Below, piece by piece: positions 48,968 through 57,119 of a DNA stretch of 64,000 nucleotides. The number at the start of each line of letters is the position of its first letter. Positions within the stretch are counted from its first letter, which is position 1. Position numbers and translations under genes: made by a program. This DNA comes from Campylobacter sp. W0018. GTDB lineage: Bacteria > Campylobacterota > Campylobacteria > Campylobacterales > Campylobacteraceae. The notes under the pieces were generated by a model. The model did no database searches and was not told where the DNA came from. It was given only the letters and a program-made list of their open reading frames with translations. The stretch spans positions 1 to 64,000 of the forward strand of contig JACHTQ010000003.1 of NCBI GenBank assembly GCA_020135845.1, written 5' to 3'.

Positions 48968-49002
48968 TCCTTGCTCATTTATGGGCTTAATATCCACAAG
49001 GA
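48968..49002 (+). promoter_or_regulatory. Candidate S6:S18 autoregulatory leader hairpin
   Basis: TCCTT (48968-48972) pairs with AAGGA (48998-49002), the Shine-Dalgarno of rpsF. Inside it, GCTCAT (48973-48978) pairs with ATGGGC (48981-48986), leaving an 11-nt unpaired 3' bulge TTAATATCCAC. This resembles the bacterial rpsF leader, where the S6:S18 complex binds an unpaired C-rich bulge next to the ribosome site. The folding was done by eye. Confidence 0.45.
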
Positions 49003-49008
49003 GAATTT

Positions 49009-49386
49009 ATGAAACATTATGAGGTTTTATTTATTTTAAAACCAACTCTTACAGAGGAAGAAGTTAATGCTAAGTTGGAATTCGTAAAAGAAGTCCTTGC
49101 AAAGAATGGTGCAGAAATTGAAACTGTTGTTCCAATGGGTACTAGAAAACTCGCTTACAAAATTAAAAAATATGAGCGTGGAACTTATTTTGTCATTTAT
49201 TTTAAAGCTCCTCCTAAATTAATTGCTGAGTTAGAAAGGGTTTTAAGAATCACAGAAGAAATTATTAGATTTTTAATCGTAAAATATGAAAACAAAAAAG
49301 AGATTGCGGCTTGGGAGAAACTAAGTCATGGTATCAAGCAGTCTAAAAAAGAGATTAAACCTTTAGATACCCCTGAAATTCAATAA
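49009..49386 (+). CDS. rpsF: 30S ribosomal protein S6
   Basis: 125 aa. The N-terminal [16 protein letters not shown] and [23 protein letters not shown] are clear S6 sequence. The C-terminal extension (after about residue 95) is Lys-rich. First gene of rpsF-ssb-rpsR. Confidence 0.95.
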   Translation: MKHYEVLFILKPTLTEEEVNAKLEFVKEVLAKNGAEIETVVPMGTRKLAYKIKKYERGTYFVIYFKAPPKLIAELERVLRITEEIIRFLIVKYENKKEIAAWEKLSHGIKQSKKEIKPLDTPEIQ

Positions 49387-49394
49387 GGAATACA

Positions 49395-49910
49395 ATGTTT
49401 AACAAAGTTGTTTTGGTTGGCAATCTTACACGCAATATAGAAATGCGTTATGGGCAAAATGGTAATGCGATCGGTGCTTCAGCTATTGCTGTAACCAGAC
49501 GTTTTACTGTAAATGGAGAAAAAAGAGAGGAAACTTGCTTTATTGATATCAGCTTTTATGGTAGAACAGCAGAAGTCGCAAATCAATATCTTACAAAAGG
49601 ATCAAAAATTTTAATCGAAGGGCGTCTAAGATTTGAACAATGGAGTGATCAAAATGGTCAAAATCGATCAAAACATAGTGTCCAAGTTGAAAATATGGAA
49701 ATGCTAGGAGCAAACAATACTCCTCAAAATAGTGGAAATTTTGGTAATTCATATGCAAATTACGAAAATCAAAGCTATGATCCTTATGCAAGTCAAAGCA
49801 ATTTTGAAAAGGCTCCGCAAAAAATGCAAAATTCCAATCAAAACCAAGAAAAAATCAAAGAAATTGATGTCGATGCTTATGATAGCGACGACACAGATTT
49901 ACCATTTTAA
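49395..49910 (+). CDS. ssb: Single-stranded DNA-binding protein
   Basis: 171 aa with an OB-fold N-terminal domain (FNKVVLVGNLTRNIEMRY, EETCFIDISFYGRTAEVANQYL, KGSKILIEGRL), a Gln/Asn-rich disordered linker and the acidic tail DSDDTDLPF that recruits repair and replication partners. Located between rpsF and rpsR as in many bacteria. Confidence 0.95.
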   Translation: MFNKVVLVGNLTRNIEMRYGQNGNAIGASAIAVTRRFTVNGEKREETCFIDISFYGRTAEVANQYLTKGSKILIEGRLRFEQWSDQNGQNRSKHSVQVENMEMLGANNTPQNSGNFGNSYANYENQSYDPYASQSNFEKAPQKMQNSNQNQEKIKEIDVDAYDSDDTDLPF

Positions 49911-49922
49911 AAAGGATTAATT

Positions 49923-50183
49923 ATGGCAGAAAAAAGAAAATATTCTCGCAAATATTGCAAATACACTGAAGCAAAAGTTGAATTTATAGACTATAAGGAT
50001 ACAGCTATGTTAAAACATGCTCTATCAGAAAGATTTAAAATTATGCCTCGTCGTTTAACAGGCACAAGTAAAAAATATCAAGAAATGGTTGAAGTAGCGA
50101 TCAAACGCGCTAGACACGTTGCACTAATTCCTTATATAGTTGATAGAAAAGAAGTAATCGGCAATCCTTTTGAAGGATTGTAA
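49923..50183 (+). CDS. rpsR: 30S ribosomal protein S18
   Basis: 86 aa. [27 protein letters not shown] is diagnostic of S18. Partner of S6 in the 30S platform and in binding the operon leader. Followed by a hairpin and then the foreign insertion. Confidence 0.96.
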   Translation: MAEKRKYSRKYCKYTEAKVEFIDYKDTAMLKHALSERFKIMPRRLTGTSKKYQEMVEVAIKRARHVALIPYIVDRKEVIGNPFEGL

Positions 50184-50189
50184 TAAAAA

Positions 50190-50213
50190 GCAAAGGTCAA
50201 AAAAAACCTTTGC
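50190..50213. terminator. Hairpin at the rpsR end, U run on the minus strand
   Basis: GCAAAGGT (50190-50197) pairs with ACCTTTGC (50206-50213) over an 8-nt A-rich loop. The T run that a terminator needs follows on the minus strand (TTTTTATTA), so it best stops leftward transcription. That suits an ancestral convergent rpsR/lon arrangement, with lon reading toward it before the insertion. Confidence 0.55.
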
Positions 50214-51268
50214 AAAAATCTTATAAATATAAAAATTATAGAAACCAAAAACTAGAATCCCAACTTGAAAAAATAAAAAAATTTAGAAACAATACTGAAA
50301 AAATCAATGAAATAAGATCACTAGACGCTTATTTTGCAACAAGAGAAAATCAACTCGGATGGCTTAATTCTTTATTCACTCCAAGCAGTGCGATGTTAGC
50401 TGAGGTTACAATGTTTAAAGAGGCTTCAGGTGATAAAGATGAGCAAAAAGAAAATTTCATTAAAGCCACTAAAAAAATATAGAAAACACAAAAGAGGCTA
50501 TTTCAAAAGGTGATATACAGGCTAATAAAGATGATGTAACGGATAGTTCTTTAGGTTGGTTAGCAGGTAAATTAGTTTGGATGATGTTACCCGGGGTGTC
50601 AGCTATTAAAAGATTTTATAATGGATAATGTAGCAAAAATTACTTCAATAGTTTCAGCCGCAGCTGCTTCATATTTTCCAATAATAGGAAGTATAGGTGG
50701 AGCTATTCTAGGATATATAGTAGGCACCGCAACTTCAACAATATCAGGTTATTATATAGCAATAATGCTTATAGAATGGACTTTTCAAAAAGTTCCTTTA
50801 TTAGTTTTGTTATAGCTTTTGTAACGTATTTAGTATCTTTAATTAAATATTTCTATACCTCTCCGTTTGTGGTGGCTTTTTCTTTAGCTACAAAGCGTAT
50901 GGATAAAAATTATAGAGTTTTTAATCAATGGTATAGCCATATTTTTAAAACCAACTTTAATTATTTTATTTATATATTTAGCTTTATTTGTTAATGTTTT
51001 AGTAGATGAAATTTTCTTATTTATTTCAGTGGAGCAATTTACAGGCATAATCACAAGTATTTATAATTTTCATACCAACTTTATCGTTGGTGCGATTACA
51101 GGATTATTAACTATATTTGCTAAAATCGCTTCAGCTATAATAATGTGGAATTTGATCATTAAAGGACCAAGTTGGGCTTTATCTTTGGTTGGAATAGATG
51201 GAAAACAAAGTGAAATGATTTCACAAGGAATGGAAAATACTCTAAATAAAAGAGCAAATATCGTTTGA
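50210..51268 (+). pseudogene. TraY/DotA-like conjugal transfer protein C-terminus, frameshifted
   Basis: Four segments in shifting frames form one protein tail without its N-terminus. They are: ENQLGWLNSLFTPSSAMLAEV; DSSLGWLAGKLVWMMLPGVSAI; MDNVAKITSIVSAAAASYFP and IGGAILGYIVGTA; then TSPFVVAFSLATKRMD, IAIFLKPTLIILFIYLALFV and VEQFTGIITSIYNF, ending GPSWALSLVGIDGKQSEM and NTLNKRANIV. Breaks fall near 50475, 50630, 50790 and 50915, each a 1-bp shift. Several membrane helices and the conserved tail resemble the DotA/TraY membrane proteins of conjugative type IV systems. The family name is a judgement by eye. Confidence 0.5.
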
Positions 51269-51299
51269 TATTTACTCTTTTTTTATCTTATAGTTAAAT

Positions 51300-51956
51300 T
51301 TATAATAATGTTGATACTTTACAACCAAACCAACAATTCCAATATCTTTCATGATCTTCTAAATTTTTCAAATATATTTTATAGTTATAGTTATCACTTG
51401 GCTCAAAAAATAAAGCAAAAAAATCAAAGCAAAACGAAAGATAAAATATATAAGTTGAAAATGCTATAAATAATATGACAAATGGAATATTAAATTTATA
51501 TGCTTTATATCTATATTTAGATTTAAAGATAAGTAAATAAACAGAAAAGAAAAGTATTAAATAAAATAATTCTATTAAAAACAATATATAATGTCCAAAA
51601 CCAACATAGTAAAAGGGCATGATTGCATCAAAATAAGAAAGCCTACTATCTCTAATTGAATAATTAATCAATTGTAAGATAAAACAAATTATAAAAGAAA
51701 TAATAAAAACTACAATAGCTATTTTTTTTAATTTTTTCTTTTCATCTTCGCTCAGATATATACTTTTCATAAGGGATAAGGTAAAACCAAAAGTAAAGAA
51801 AAGCGAAATAAAGCCAAGAATAATTCTAGCAAGTATTCCTGTTTTAGCAATATAACTTGATGTAAGCGGTTCAAATAGCAATAAAAATATAAATGTCATA
51901 CCTACAGAACCTACAAGCAATGAAGTGCATTGCTTTGAAAGTTTTTCTTCTAGCAT
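51300..51956 (-). CDS. Orphan five-helix membrane protein in plasmid relic
   Basis: 218 aa, starting at ATG 51956 (MLEEKLSKQCTS) with an AGGGG site; a longer reading to 51977 runs into the gene before. About five or six membrane helices, a KKKLKK loop and a Cys/Trp-containing tail (ERYWNCWFGCKVSTLL). No family recognised. Unlike its decayed neighbours, the frame is intact. It overlaps nothing and follows the ribbon-helix-helix relic by 1 bp, so they once formed one operon. Confidence 0.55.
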   Translation of the reverse strand: MLEEKLSKQCTSLLVGSVGMTFIFLLLFEPLTSSYIAKTGILARIILGFISLFFTFGFTLSLMKSIYLSEDEKKKLKKIAIVVFIISFIICFILQLINYSIRDSRLSYFDAIMPFYYVGFGHYILFLIELFYLILFFSVYLLIFKSKYRYKAYKFNIPFVILFIAFSTYIFYLSFCFDFFALFFEPSDNYNYKIYLKNLEDHERYWNCWFGCKVSTLL

Positions 51957-51957
51957 T

Positions 51958-52219
51958 TTAATATCCCCTTTCCTCAAGCCACTTTTTCAAAGCGTCATTA
52001 AAAATAAAACCTCTAGTTTCATATCTTCTAGCTTCCTCTTTAATAAATTTCTCTAATCGCTCATTAAGTTCAATATCTATTAAAACATATTTTCCTATTG
52101 ATTCATTTTTTTTATTTTTGTTTTTTAAATTTTCTGTTTCTCCTTCAGCTTTTTCAAGAAATTCTTGAGCTTTTTTTTATTTTATCCATTTTAGCAAAAG
52201 GATTTTGTTTTTCTTTCAT
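51958..52219 (-). pseudogene. Small partition/ribbon-helix-helix-type protein, frameshifted at A8
   Basis: ATG at 52219 gives MKEKQNPFAKMDKIKK, then a shift at an A8 run (minus strand, 52171-52178). The other frame continues KAQEFLEKAEGETENL, then YVLIDIELNERLEKFI and GFIFNDALKKWLEERGY to the stop. The C-terminal half has the beta-strand/helix/helix look of a CopG/ParG-like DNA-binding protein. It lies 2 bp after a ParA tail, as partition partners do. A one-base change in the A8 run would restore about 87 residues. Confidence 0.5.
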
Positions 52220-52221
52220 TG

Positions 52222-52416
52222 TTACTCCTTAACAAAATTTAATAAATCTAAATACAAATTATTAATTTCTTCTTTAGCTTTATTATTATCATTTAACTCA
52301 CCTACACCCTTACCACTGAAAACAACATTTCGATAAACTTCTCTTTCATAAATAATCGTATCTGCTATTTTAACATTTTCTCCTAGATCTTTAGCTTCAA
52401 GATATTCTCTAAATTT
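52222..52416 (-). pseudogene. C-terminal fragment of a ParA-type partition ATPase
   Basis: Only the last 64 residues remain: KFREYLEAKDLGENVKIADT, then IIYEREVYRNVVFSGKGVGE and a tail rich in AKEEINNLYLDLLN. This is the end of a plasmid ParA/Soj-like protein (the ReVYRNVVFxGxGVxE pattern). In-frame stops occur at once upstream (52417-52419), so the nucleotide-binding part has been deleted. The break lies about 38 bp from the lon stop and probably marks the right edge of the insertion. Confidence 0.55.
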
Positions 52417-52453
52417 TCAATCTTTACTTCAAAAAACCCTATAGATTATGTTT

Positions 52454-54832
52454 TTATTTTACCAAAGCATATTTTAAAACCTCATCAAAACTCTTCACGG
52501 CAATTATTTTCATATTGTCCTTAACTTCGCTAGGAATATCTTTTAAATCTCTTTCATAATTTTTCTTTGGAATTAAAGCAATTTTTATATCAGCCTTATA
52601 AGCAGCAATGAGTTTTTCTTTTAAACCTCCTATAGGCAATACATTTCCCGCCAAGTCAATCTCACCCGTCATTGCTACATCAGCACATACTTTTTTATCG
52701 CTAAAAACTGAAGCAATTGCAGTACTTATAGTAATACCTGCACTTGGTCCATCTTTAGGGGTTGCACCATCTGGAACATGAATGTGCAAATCATAATGAT
52801 CATAAACATTACCTTTAGAATCTAAGATAAATTTTTTAGGAACTTTGATTTTACCTTGATCGATCAAAACTTTAATCACGCTAAAAGCGATTTTAGCTGA
52901 TTCTTTCATCACGTCGCCTAAGCTTCCAGTTAGGGTTAAATTTCCTTTACCTTTTATCTTAATCGCTTCAACTTTTAATACATCACCACCCACACTTGTC
53001 CAAGCCAAACCATTAACCTGTCCTATACGGTTTTCTCCATCATTTTTTTCAATCTCAAAAACCTTTTTATCTAAAAATTCCTCTAGATTTTTAACATTAA
53101 TATTTACTTTTTTTATCTTTTCTAAAAGTAATTTCTTTGCACTTTTTCGACAAATTTCAGCTACCTTTCTACGTAAATTTCTCACACCTGATTCTCTAGT
53201 GTATTCGCTAATAATAAGTTCTATAGTTTCATCATTTATACTTAATTCACTAGCTTTTAATCCATGTTTTTTAAGCTCATCTGGAATAAGATATTTTTTA
53301 GCAATATGAAATTTCTCATTAGGCGTATAGGAACTAAGCTCTATAAATTCCATCCTATCTCTTAAAGGTGCTGGAATATTGCTTATATCATTTGCGGTAG
53401 CTATAAAGATGATCTTACTTAAATCAATATTGAAATTTAAATAATAATCTCTAAATTTTGAATTTTGCTCTAGATCAAGAATTTCTAAAAGAACAGCACT
53501 CGGATCCCCTCTAAAACTTCGGTTTAATTTATCTATCTCATCTAAAACAACCACTGGATTAATTTGCTTTGCTTCTATAAGTCCTTGAGTAATACGTCCT
53601 GGCATAGCTCCTATATAGGTACGACGATGTCCTCTTAATTCATTTACGTCCTCAAGCCCACCTAAAGCAATGCGAATAAGTTCTCTTTTTAACGCTTTTG
53701 CAACCGAATTAGCCAAAGAAGTTTTTCCTACACCTGGAGGACCATAAAGACAAAGTATAACTTTAGCCCCATCTTTATCAGAAACCGAACGTTTTTCTAA
53801 AAGCTCTTTAACAGCAAAATACTCCTCTATACGCTCTTTTGGCTTATTTAAAGCATAATGATCGTTATTTAAATGCTTAGATACTTCTTTAATATCAAGC
53901 TTTTTTTTGGATATTTTTTCAAAAGGAATATCTAAGGCTGTTTCAATGTAAGTTTGTATCATAGATGCTTCAGAATTATCCTGATGAATACGATCAAATT
54001 TATCAATTTGTTTTTTAATTTCTTTAAAAGCATCTTCATGCATAAATTTTTTCTTATTTTCTAATCTTTTATAGTATTCTCTAACCTCATCTTCTTTTTG
54101 AGAATCACTTCCTAGCTCTTTTTGAATTTGCCTGAGTTGTTCTTTTAAAAAATACTCTTTATTGACCTTATCAATACGAGAATGGACTTTATTTTTAATT
54201 TCTTTTTGAATTTTATTTGCTTCAATTTCTTGAGCTATTAAATCAATTAATTTTAAAAGTTTTTCTTCTAAATTGGTTAAAATGAAAAAATTATAAGCAT
54301 CTTGTTTTTTAATACGTATGATATTTAAAACTAAATCGCAAATTCTAGAAGCATCCATTCCCTCATCAATAGTTCTAAGCAAATCAGGAGAAAAATAATG
54401 GCTGATATTAGCCAATGCTTTGATTTTTTCTTTTAAAACTCCAAGCAAGGCTTCTTTTTTAGTGTTATCCAAAGGTTCTTCTTCGATTAAATTTATAGTT
54501 GCCTCTAAAGGTTTATTTGAAATTGGTTTTATAATCCTAGCTTTAGCATAACCTTGAAATAGTATCTTAACTCTTCCATCAGGCAAAGGCACTTTTCTCA
54601 TAATAGTACCCACAACGCCACAATCATAAATTTCATCAAAAGTTCTTCCGTTTTCAAATTTAGAAGGAGCAACAAAAAGCATAGAATCTTTTTTAATTGC
54701 AAGATCTAAGGCTTTCATATTTTCAGAATCATTGATAAAAATAGGTGTGATCATAAAAGGATATAAAAATAATTCATCTTCTACCAAAACAGGCAAATCA
54801 GCTGGATATTTTTGTATGTCTTCTATTTGCAT
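52454..54832 (-). CDS. lon: ATP-dependent Lon protease
   Basis: 792-aa LonA. N-terminal substrate domain, coiled coil (about 190-260), AAA+ module with Walker A LYGPPGVGKTSLANS and Walker B VVLDEIDKL, then the protease domain with the Ser in DGPSAGITI and Lys in LKEKLIAAYKA. It lies 15 bp after bamD on the same strand, so it is probably transcribed from the bamD promoter. The usual neighbour on its 3' side (rpsR) is separated by a 2.2-kb foreign block. Confidence 0.96.
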   Translation of the reverse strand: MQIEDIQKYPADLPVLVEDELFLYPFMITPIFINDSENMKALDLAIKKDSMLFVAPSKFENGRTFDEIYDCGVVGTIMRKVPLPDGRVKILFQGYAKARIIKPISNKPLEATINLIEEEPLDNTKKEALLGVLKEKIKALANISHYFSPDLLRTIDEGMDASRICDLVLNIIRIKKQDAYNFFILTNLEEKLLKLIDLIAQEIEANKIQKEIKNKVHSRIDKVNKEYFLKEQLRQIQKELGSDSQKEDEVREYYKRLENKKKFMHEDAFKEIKKQIDKFDRIHQDNSEASMIQTYIETALDIPFEKISKKKLDIKEVSKHLNNDHYALNKPKERIEEYFAVKELLEKRSVSDKDGAKVILCLYGPPGVGKTSLANSVAKALKRELIRIALGGLEDVNELRGHRRTYIGAMPGRITQGLIEAKQINPVVVLDEIDKLNRSFRGDPSAVLLEILDLEQNSKFRDYYLNFNIDLSKIIFIATANDISNIPAPLRDRMEFIELSSYTPNEKFHIAKKYLIPDELKKHGLKASELSINDETIELIISEYTRESGVRNLRRKVAEICRKSAKKLLLEKIKKVNINVKNLEEFLDKKVFEIEKNDGENRIGQVNGLAWTSVGGDVLKVEAIKIKGKGNLTLTGSLGDVMKESAKIAFSVIKVLIDQGKIKVPKKFILDSKGNVYDHYDLHIHVPDGATPKDGPSAGITISTAIASVFSDKKVCADVAMTGEIDLAGNVLPIGGLKEKLIAAYKADIKIALIPKKNYERDLKDIPSEVKDNMKIIAVKSFDEVLKYALVK

Positions 54833-54847
54833 TATTTTCCTTTAAAA

Positions 54848-55495
54848 TTAAAATTTTTCAAATATGCTTCTATACCAAGGAAGTTCCGGTTTTATAATAC
54901 TTTGTTTATAAAATTCACTTTCCCTTAGTTTTTGCTCGTAAATTTCTGCACTTTGAGTGCGTCCAGTTCTATAATATAAATCTTTTATCGTATCATTAAG
55001 ATAAAAAACCGCTAAGTTAAATTTAGTCAGCATAGTTTGCACCAAAGGATTATATTCTGTATCAGGATAATCTTGTAAAAAATCACTGATTTCTTTTTGA
55101 CTCTCAAGCATTAGCGCTTGATTTCGATTTGGCACCCCAAAAGCATCAAATTTAGCCTTTATTTTTAAATAACGTATATAATCAGCGTTACGAGAGCTAC
55201 CAAATTTTTTATTATATTCATCCAAATAAAACTCAGCCAATTGATACTCTTCTTCATCAATATGAGCTTGCGCTAAAATAATAAGTGTAGTTTCTAAAAG
55301 CGGGTTAGAAACGTGCTCACTAGCCATACCATTATAATGCTCATCGGCTTTTTCCAAATCTTTATCTTGTAAATCTTTGATGATTTGTTTATACCATTCT
55401 TTTGCGGTTAAATTGTATAAACCCTCGTTAGTCTTTACGCTACACGAGCTTAAAAAAATTCCTATTAAAATAAAAAGAAAAAGTTTTTTTTTCAT
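54848..55495 (-). CDS. bamD: Outer-membrane assembly lipoprotein BamD
   Basis: 215 aa. Lipoprotein signal with lipobox FLSSC (Cys about residue 18). TPR-like helices follow (EKADEHYNGMASEHVSNPLLETT, YQLAEFYLDEYNKKFG), with NADYIRYLKIKAKF typical of BamD. It is a component of the BAM complex that inserts beta-barrel proteins. A TATAAT (minus strand, 55561-55556) lies about 60 bp upstream as a possible promoter. Confidence 0.82.
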   Translation of the reverse strand: MKKKLFLFILIGIFLSSCSVKTNEGLYNLTAKEWYKQIIKDLQDKDLEKADEHYNGMASEHVSNPLLETTLIILAQAHIDEEEYQLAEFYLDEYNKKFGSSRNADYIRYLKIKAKFDAFGVPNRNQALMLESQKEISDFLQDYPDTEYNPLVQTMLTKFNLAVFYLNDTIKDLYYRTGRTQSAEIYEQKLRESEFYKQSIIKPELPWYRSIFEKF

Positions 55496-55588
55496 TAATT
55501 TATACCTTTTAAAATATCTTAATCAAAATCATTATTTTACGATTATTTTTTGTAAATTATAATAAATTTAGATAAATAAATTTAAAAT

Positions 55589-55604
55589 TTGGAACTAATA
55601 TTGC
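55589..55604 (+). promoter_or_regulatory. Sigma-54-like -24/-12 promoter for fliW
   Basis: TTGGAACTAATATTGC matches the RpoN consensus (TTGGCAC-N5-TTGC) with GG and GC exactly 10 nt apart (591-592 and 603-604). It lies 45 bp before the fliW ATG. A sigma-70-like TAGAAT (55616-55621) lies just downstream, so either could drive the gene. Sigma-54 controls middle flagellar genes in Campylobacter, making this plausible. Confidence 0.5.
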
Positions 55605-55648
55605 TTATTTTATGGTAGAATAATGATTATAAATCTTGAGGAGAAAAA

Positions 55649-56050
55649 ATGACCTTAGCTGTTAAATGTCCCATTTTAGGTTTTGAAGAAACTAAAAATA
55701 TGGAATTTTCAACTATAGATGAAGTATTTGTAAGATTAAAAAGTCTAGATGGTAAAAATTTTTCATTTGTACTTATCAACCCTTATCTTATAAGACCTGA
55801 TTATGAATTTGATATACCAACCTATTATCAAGAATTACTTTCTTTAACACCTGATTCTAATATGAAAATTTATAATATAGTAGCTATCGCTAAAAGCATA
55901 GAAGAATCTACTGTAAATTTTTTAGCCCCTGTGGTTATCAATCTTGATAATAATACCATGGTTCAAGTTATACTTGATACAGTTAATTATCCTGACTTTT
56001 TCCAAGCTGATCAAATTTCTAATTACATTAAAAAAAATGAAAACAAATAA
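55649..56050 (+). CDS. fliW: Flagellar assembly factor FliW
   Basis: 133 aa, close to the usual length of about 129. The sequence ([51 protein letters not shown]) is FliW. It binds flagellin and the RNA regulator CsrA, relieving CsrA repression of flaA. A GAGGAG ribosome site precedes it. In NCTC 11168 proC follows (from memory); here a hairpin and then pseudopilin genes follow. Confidence 0.93.
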   Translation: MTLAVKCPILGFEETKNMEFSTIDEVFVRLKSLDGKNFSFVLINPYLIRPDYEFDIPTYYQELLSLTPDSNMKIYNIVAIAKSIEESTVNFLAPVVINLDNNTMVQVILDTVNYPDFFQADQISNYIKKNENK

Positions 56051-56069
56051 TCAAAACATTTAAAATATA

Positions 56070-56132
56070 AATTTTTAAATACAAAAAATAGTATTTTTTA
56101 TCCTCAAGAAAATACTATTGTATTTAAAAATT
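56070..56132 (+). terminator. Long inverted repeat after fliW
   Basis: AATTTTTAAATAC (56070-56082) pairs with GTATTTAAAAATT (56120-56132). Inside it, AATAGTATTTT (56087-56097) pairs with AAAATACTATT (56109-56119), leaving an AAAA bulge and an 11-nt loop. Together this is 24 paired bases. It can stop fliW transcription, or act as an attenuator for the pseudopilin genes 14 bp further on. Confidence 0.6.
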
Positions 56133-56145
56133 GATCTCAACTCAA

Positions 56146-56451
56146 ATGAATAAAAATGCCTTTTCCCTCTTAGAAATCATCCTATCAATTATAATTTTAA
56201 GTATAGTTTTTATAAGCCTTTCAAAACTATTTTTTTATTTTCATAGGAATGAAAAAAAATTAGATATTTTTCAAAAACTATACACGCTCCAAAATGAACT
56301 TTATCTAAACCCTAAACAAAAAGACATTATACTTCATACTCAAGAATTGAAAGATTTAAAATTTAAAGAACATTATATCGAGAATGATTTGTTTAAATTT
56401 AAAAGACTTTACATACAAGATCAAAATTACACTTACTATTTTTTACCATGA
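56146..56451 (+). CDS. ctsT: Pseudopilin-like transformation protein CtsT
   Basis: 101 aa from ATG 56146 (MNKNAFSLLEIILSI), preferred over the TTG at 56131, which falls in the hairpin. The N-terminus is a type IV prepilin signal: a short basic leader, then FSLLE and a hydrophobic helix with the +5 Glu. In C. jejuni CtsT (Cj1077) is needed for natural DNA uptake. It overlaps the next pseudopilin gene by 4 bp. Confidence 0.72.
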   Translation: MNKNAFSLLEIILSIIILSIVFISLSKLFFYFHRNEKKLDIFQKLYTLQNELYLNPKQKDIILHTQELKDLKFKEHYIENDLFKFKRLYIQDQNYTYYFLP

Positions 56452-57119
56452 AAAAAGCTTTTACTCTTTTTGAATTCATCATTGCGCTTCTTTTATCTGG
56501 AACAATACTTGCTATACTTTCTAAGCTTTTATGGGAATTTTATCAACTCAATAATAAAAATTTAAAATCAAAAGAACTTGCCACCAATACACATTTAACA
56601 CTACTTAAAATAGAAAAATTGCTCCAATCTTGCATTGATATAAGTCTGGTAGATGAGTATTCTATCCATTGTTTTTTAAAAGATAATTTATTGATTCTTG
56701 AAAATAAAGAAACACGTTTGCTTAACTCCGCTTTGATTTTAAAAAATAATGCTACTTTATATTCCCCAAAAAGTGATTTGCAAACCCAACTACAAAATAG
56801 AAAAGCACTTTATAAAGATGAACAAAACATAATTTACGGTTTATATAATCATCAAATTCAAAAAATTTTTATCTCATTAGAAAACAATCTTTCAAGTTCT
56901 TTTATTGGAAGCTTTATACCTATAAGTGCTGGATTAAATCTCATTTTTAAAGACAATCAAATTTATTATGAAATCAAGCCAAGATTTAACGATGAATTAA
57001 AACAAAAAGCCATCTTAGCTGAAAATATAAGTTTTTTCAAAATGCAAAATTCCAAATTAAAAATATGCATTAAAAATCAAAAACAAGAATATTGTCTTGA
57101 AAAAAGATTATTTTTATGA
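56448..57119 (+). CDS. Pseudopilin-like periplasmic protein
   Basis: 223 aa. The N-terminus KKAFTLFEFIIALLLSGTIL is a type III/IV prepilin signal with Glu at the +5 position after the predicted cleavage before Phe, then a long soluble domain. It resembles a PilW/GspJ-type minor pseudopilin and lies in a 4-bp-overlap array, so it probably joins the DNA-uptake apparatus. Confidence 0.65.
   Translation: MKKAFTLFEFIIALLLSGTILAILSKLLWEFYQLNNKNLKSKELATNTHLTLLKIEKLLQSCIDISLVDEYSIHCFLKDNLLILENKETRLLNSALILKNNATLYSPKSDLQTQLQNRKALYKDEQNIIYGLYNHQIQKIFISLENNLSSSFIGSFIPISAGLNLIFKDNQIYYEIKPRFNDELKQKAILAENISFFKMQNSKLKICIKNQKQEYCLEKRLFL

Noticed and set aside
49732..49920. 62-aa frame overlapping the ssb 3' end
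   Set aside because: Out-of-frame reading of the Gln/Asn-rich linker of SSB.
50210..52416. Prophage remnant
   Set aside because: No capsid, tail, lysis or integrase sequence; ParA plus a TraY/DotA-like tail point to a plasmid or ICE.
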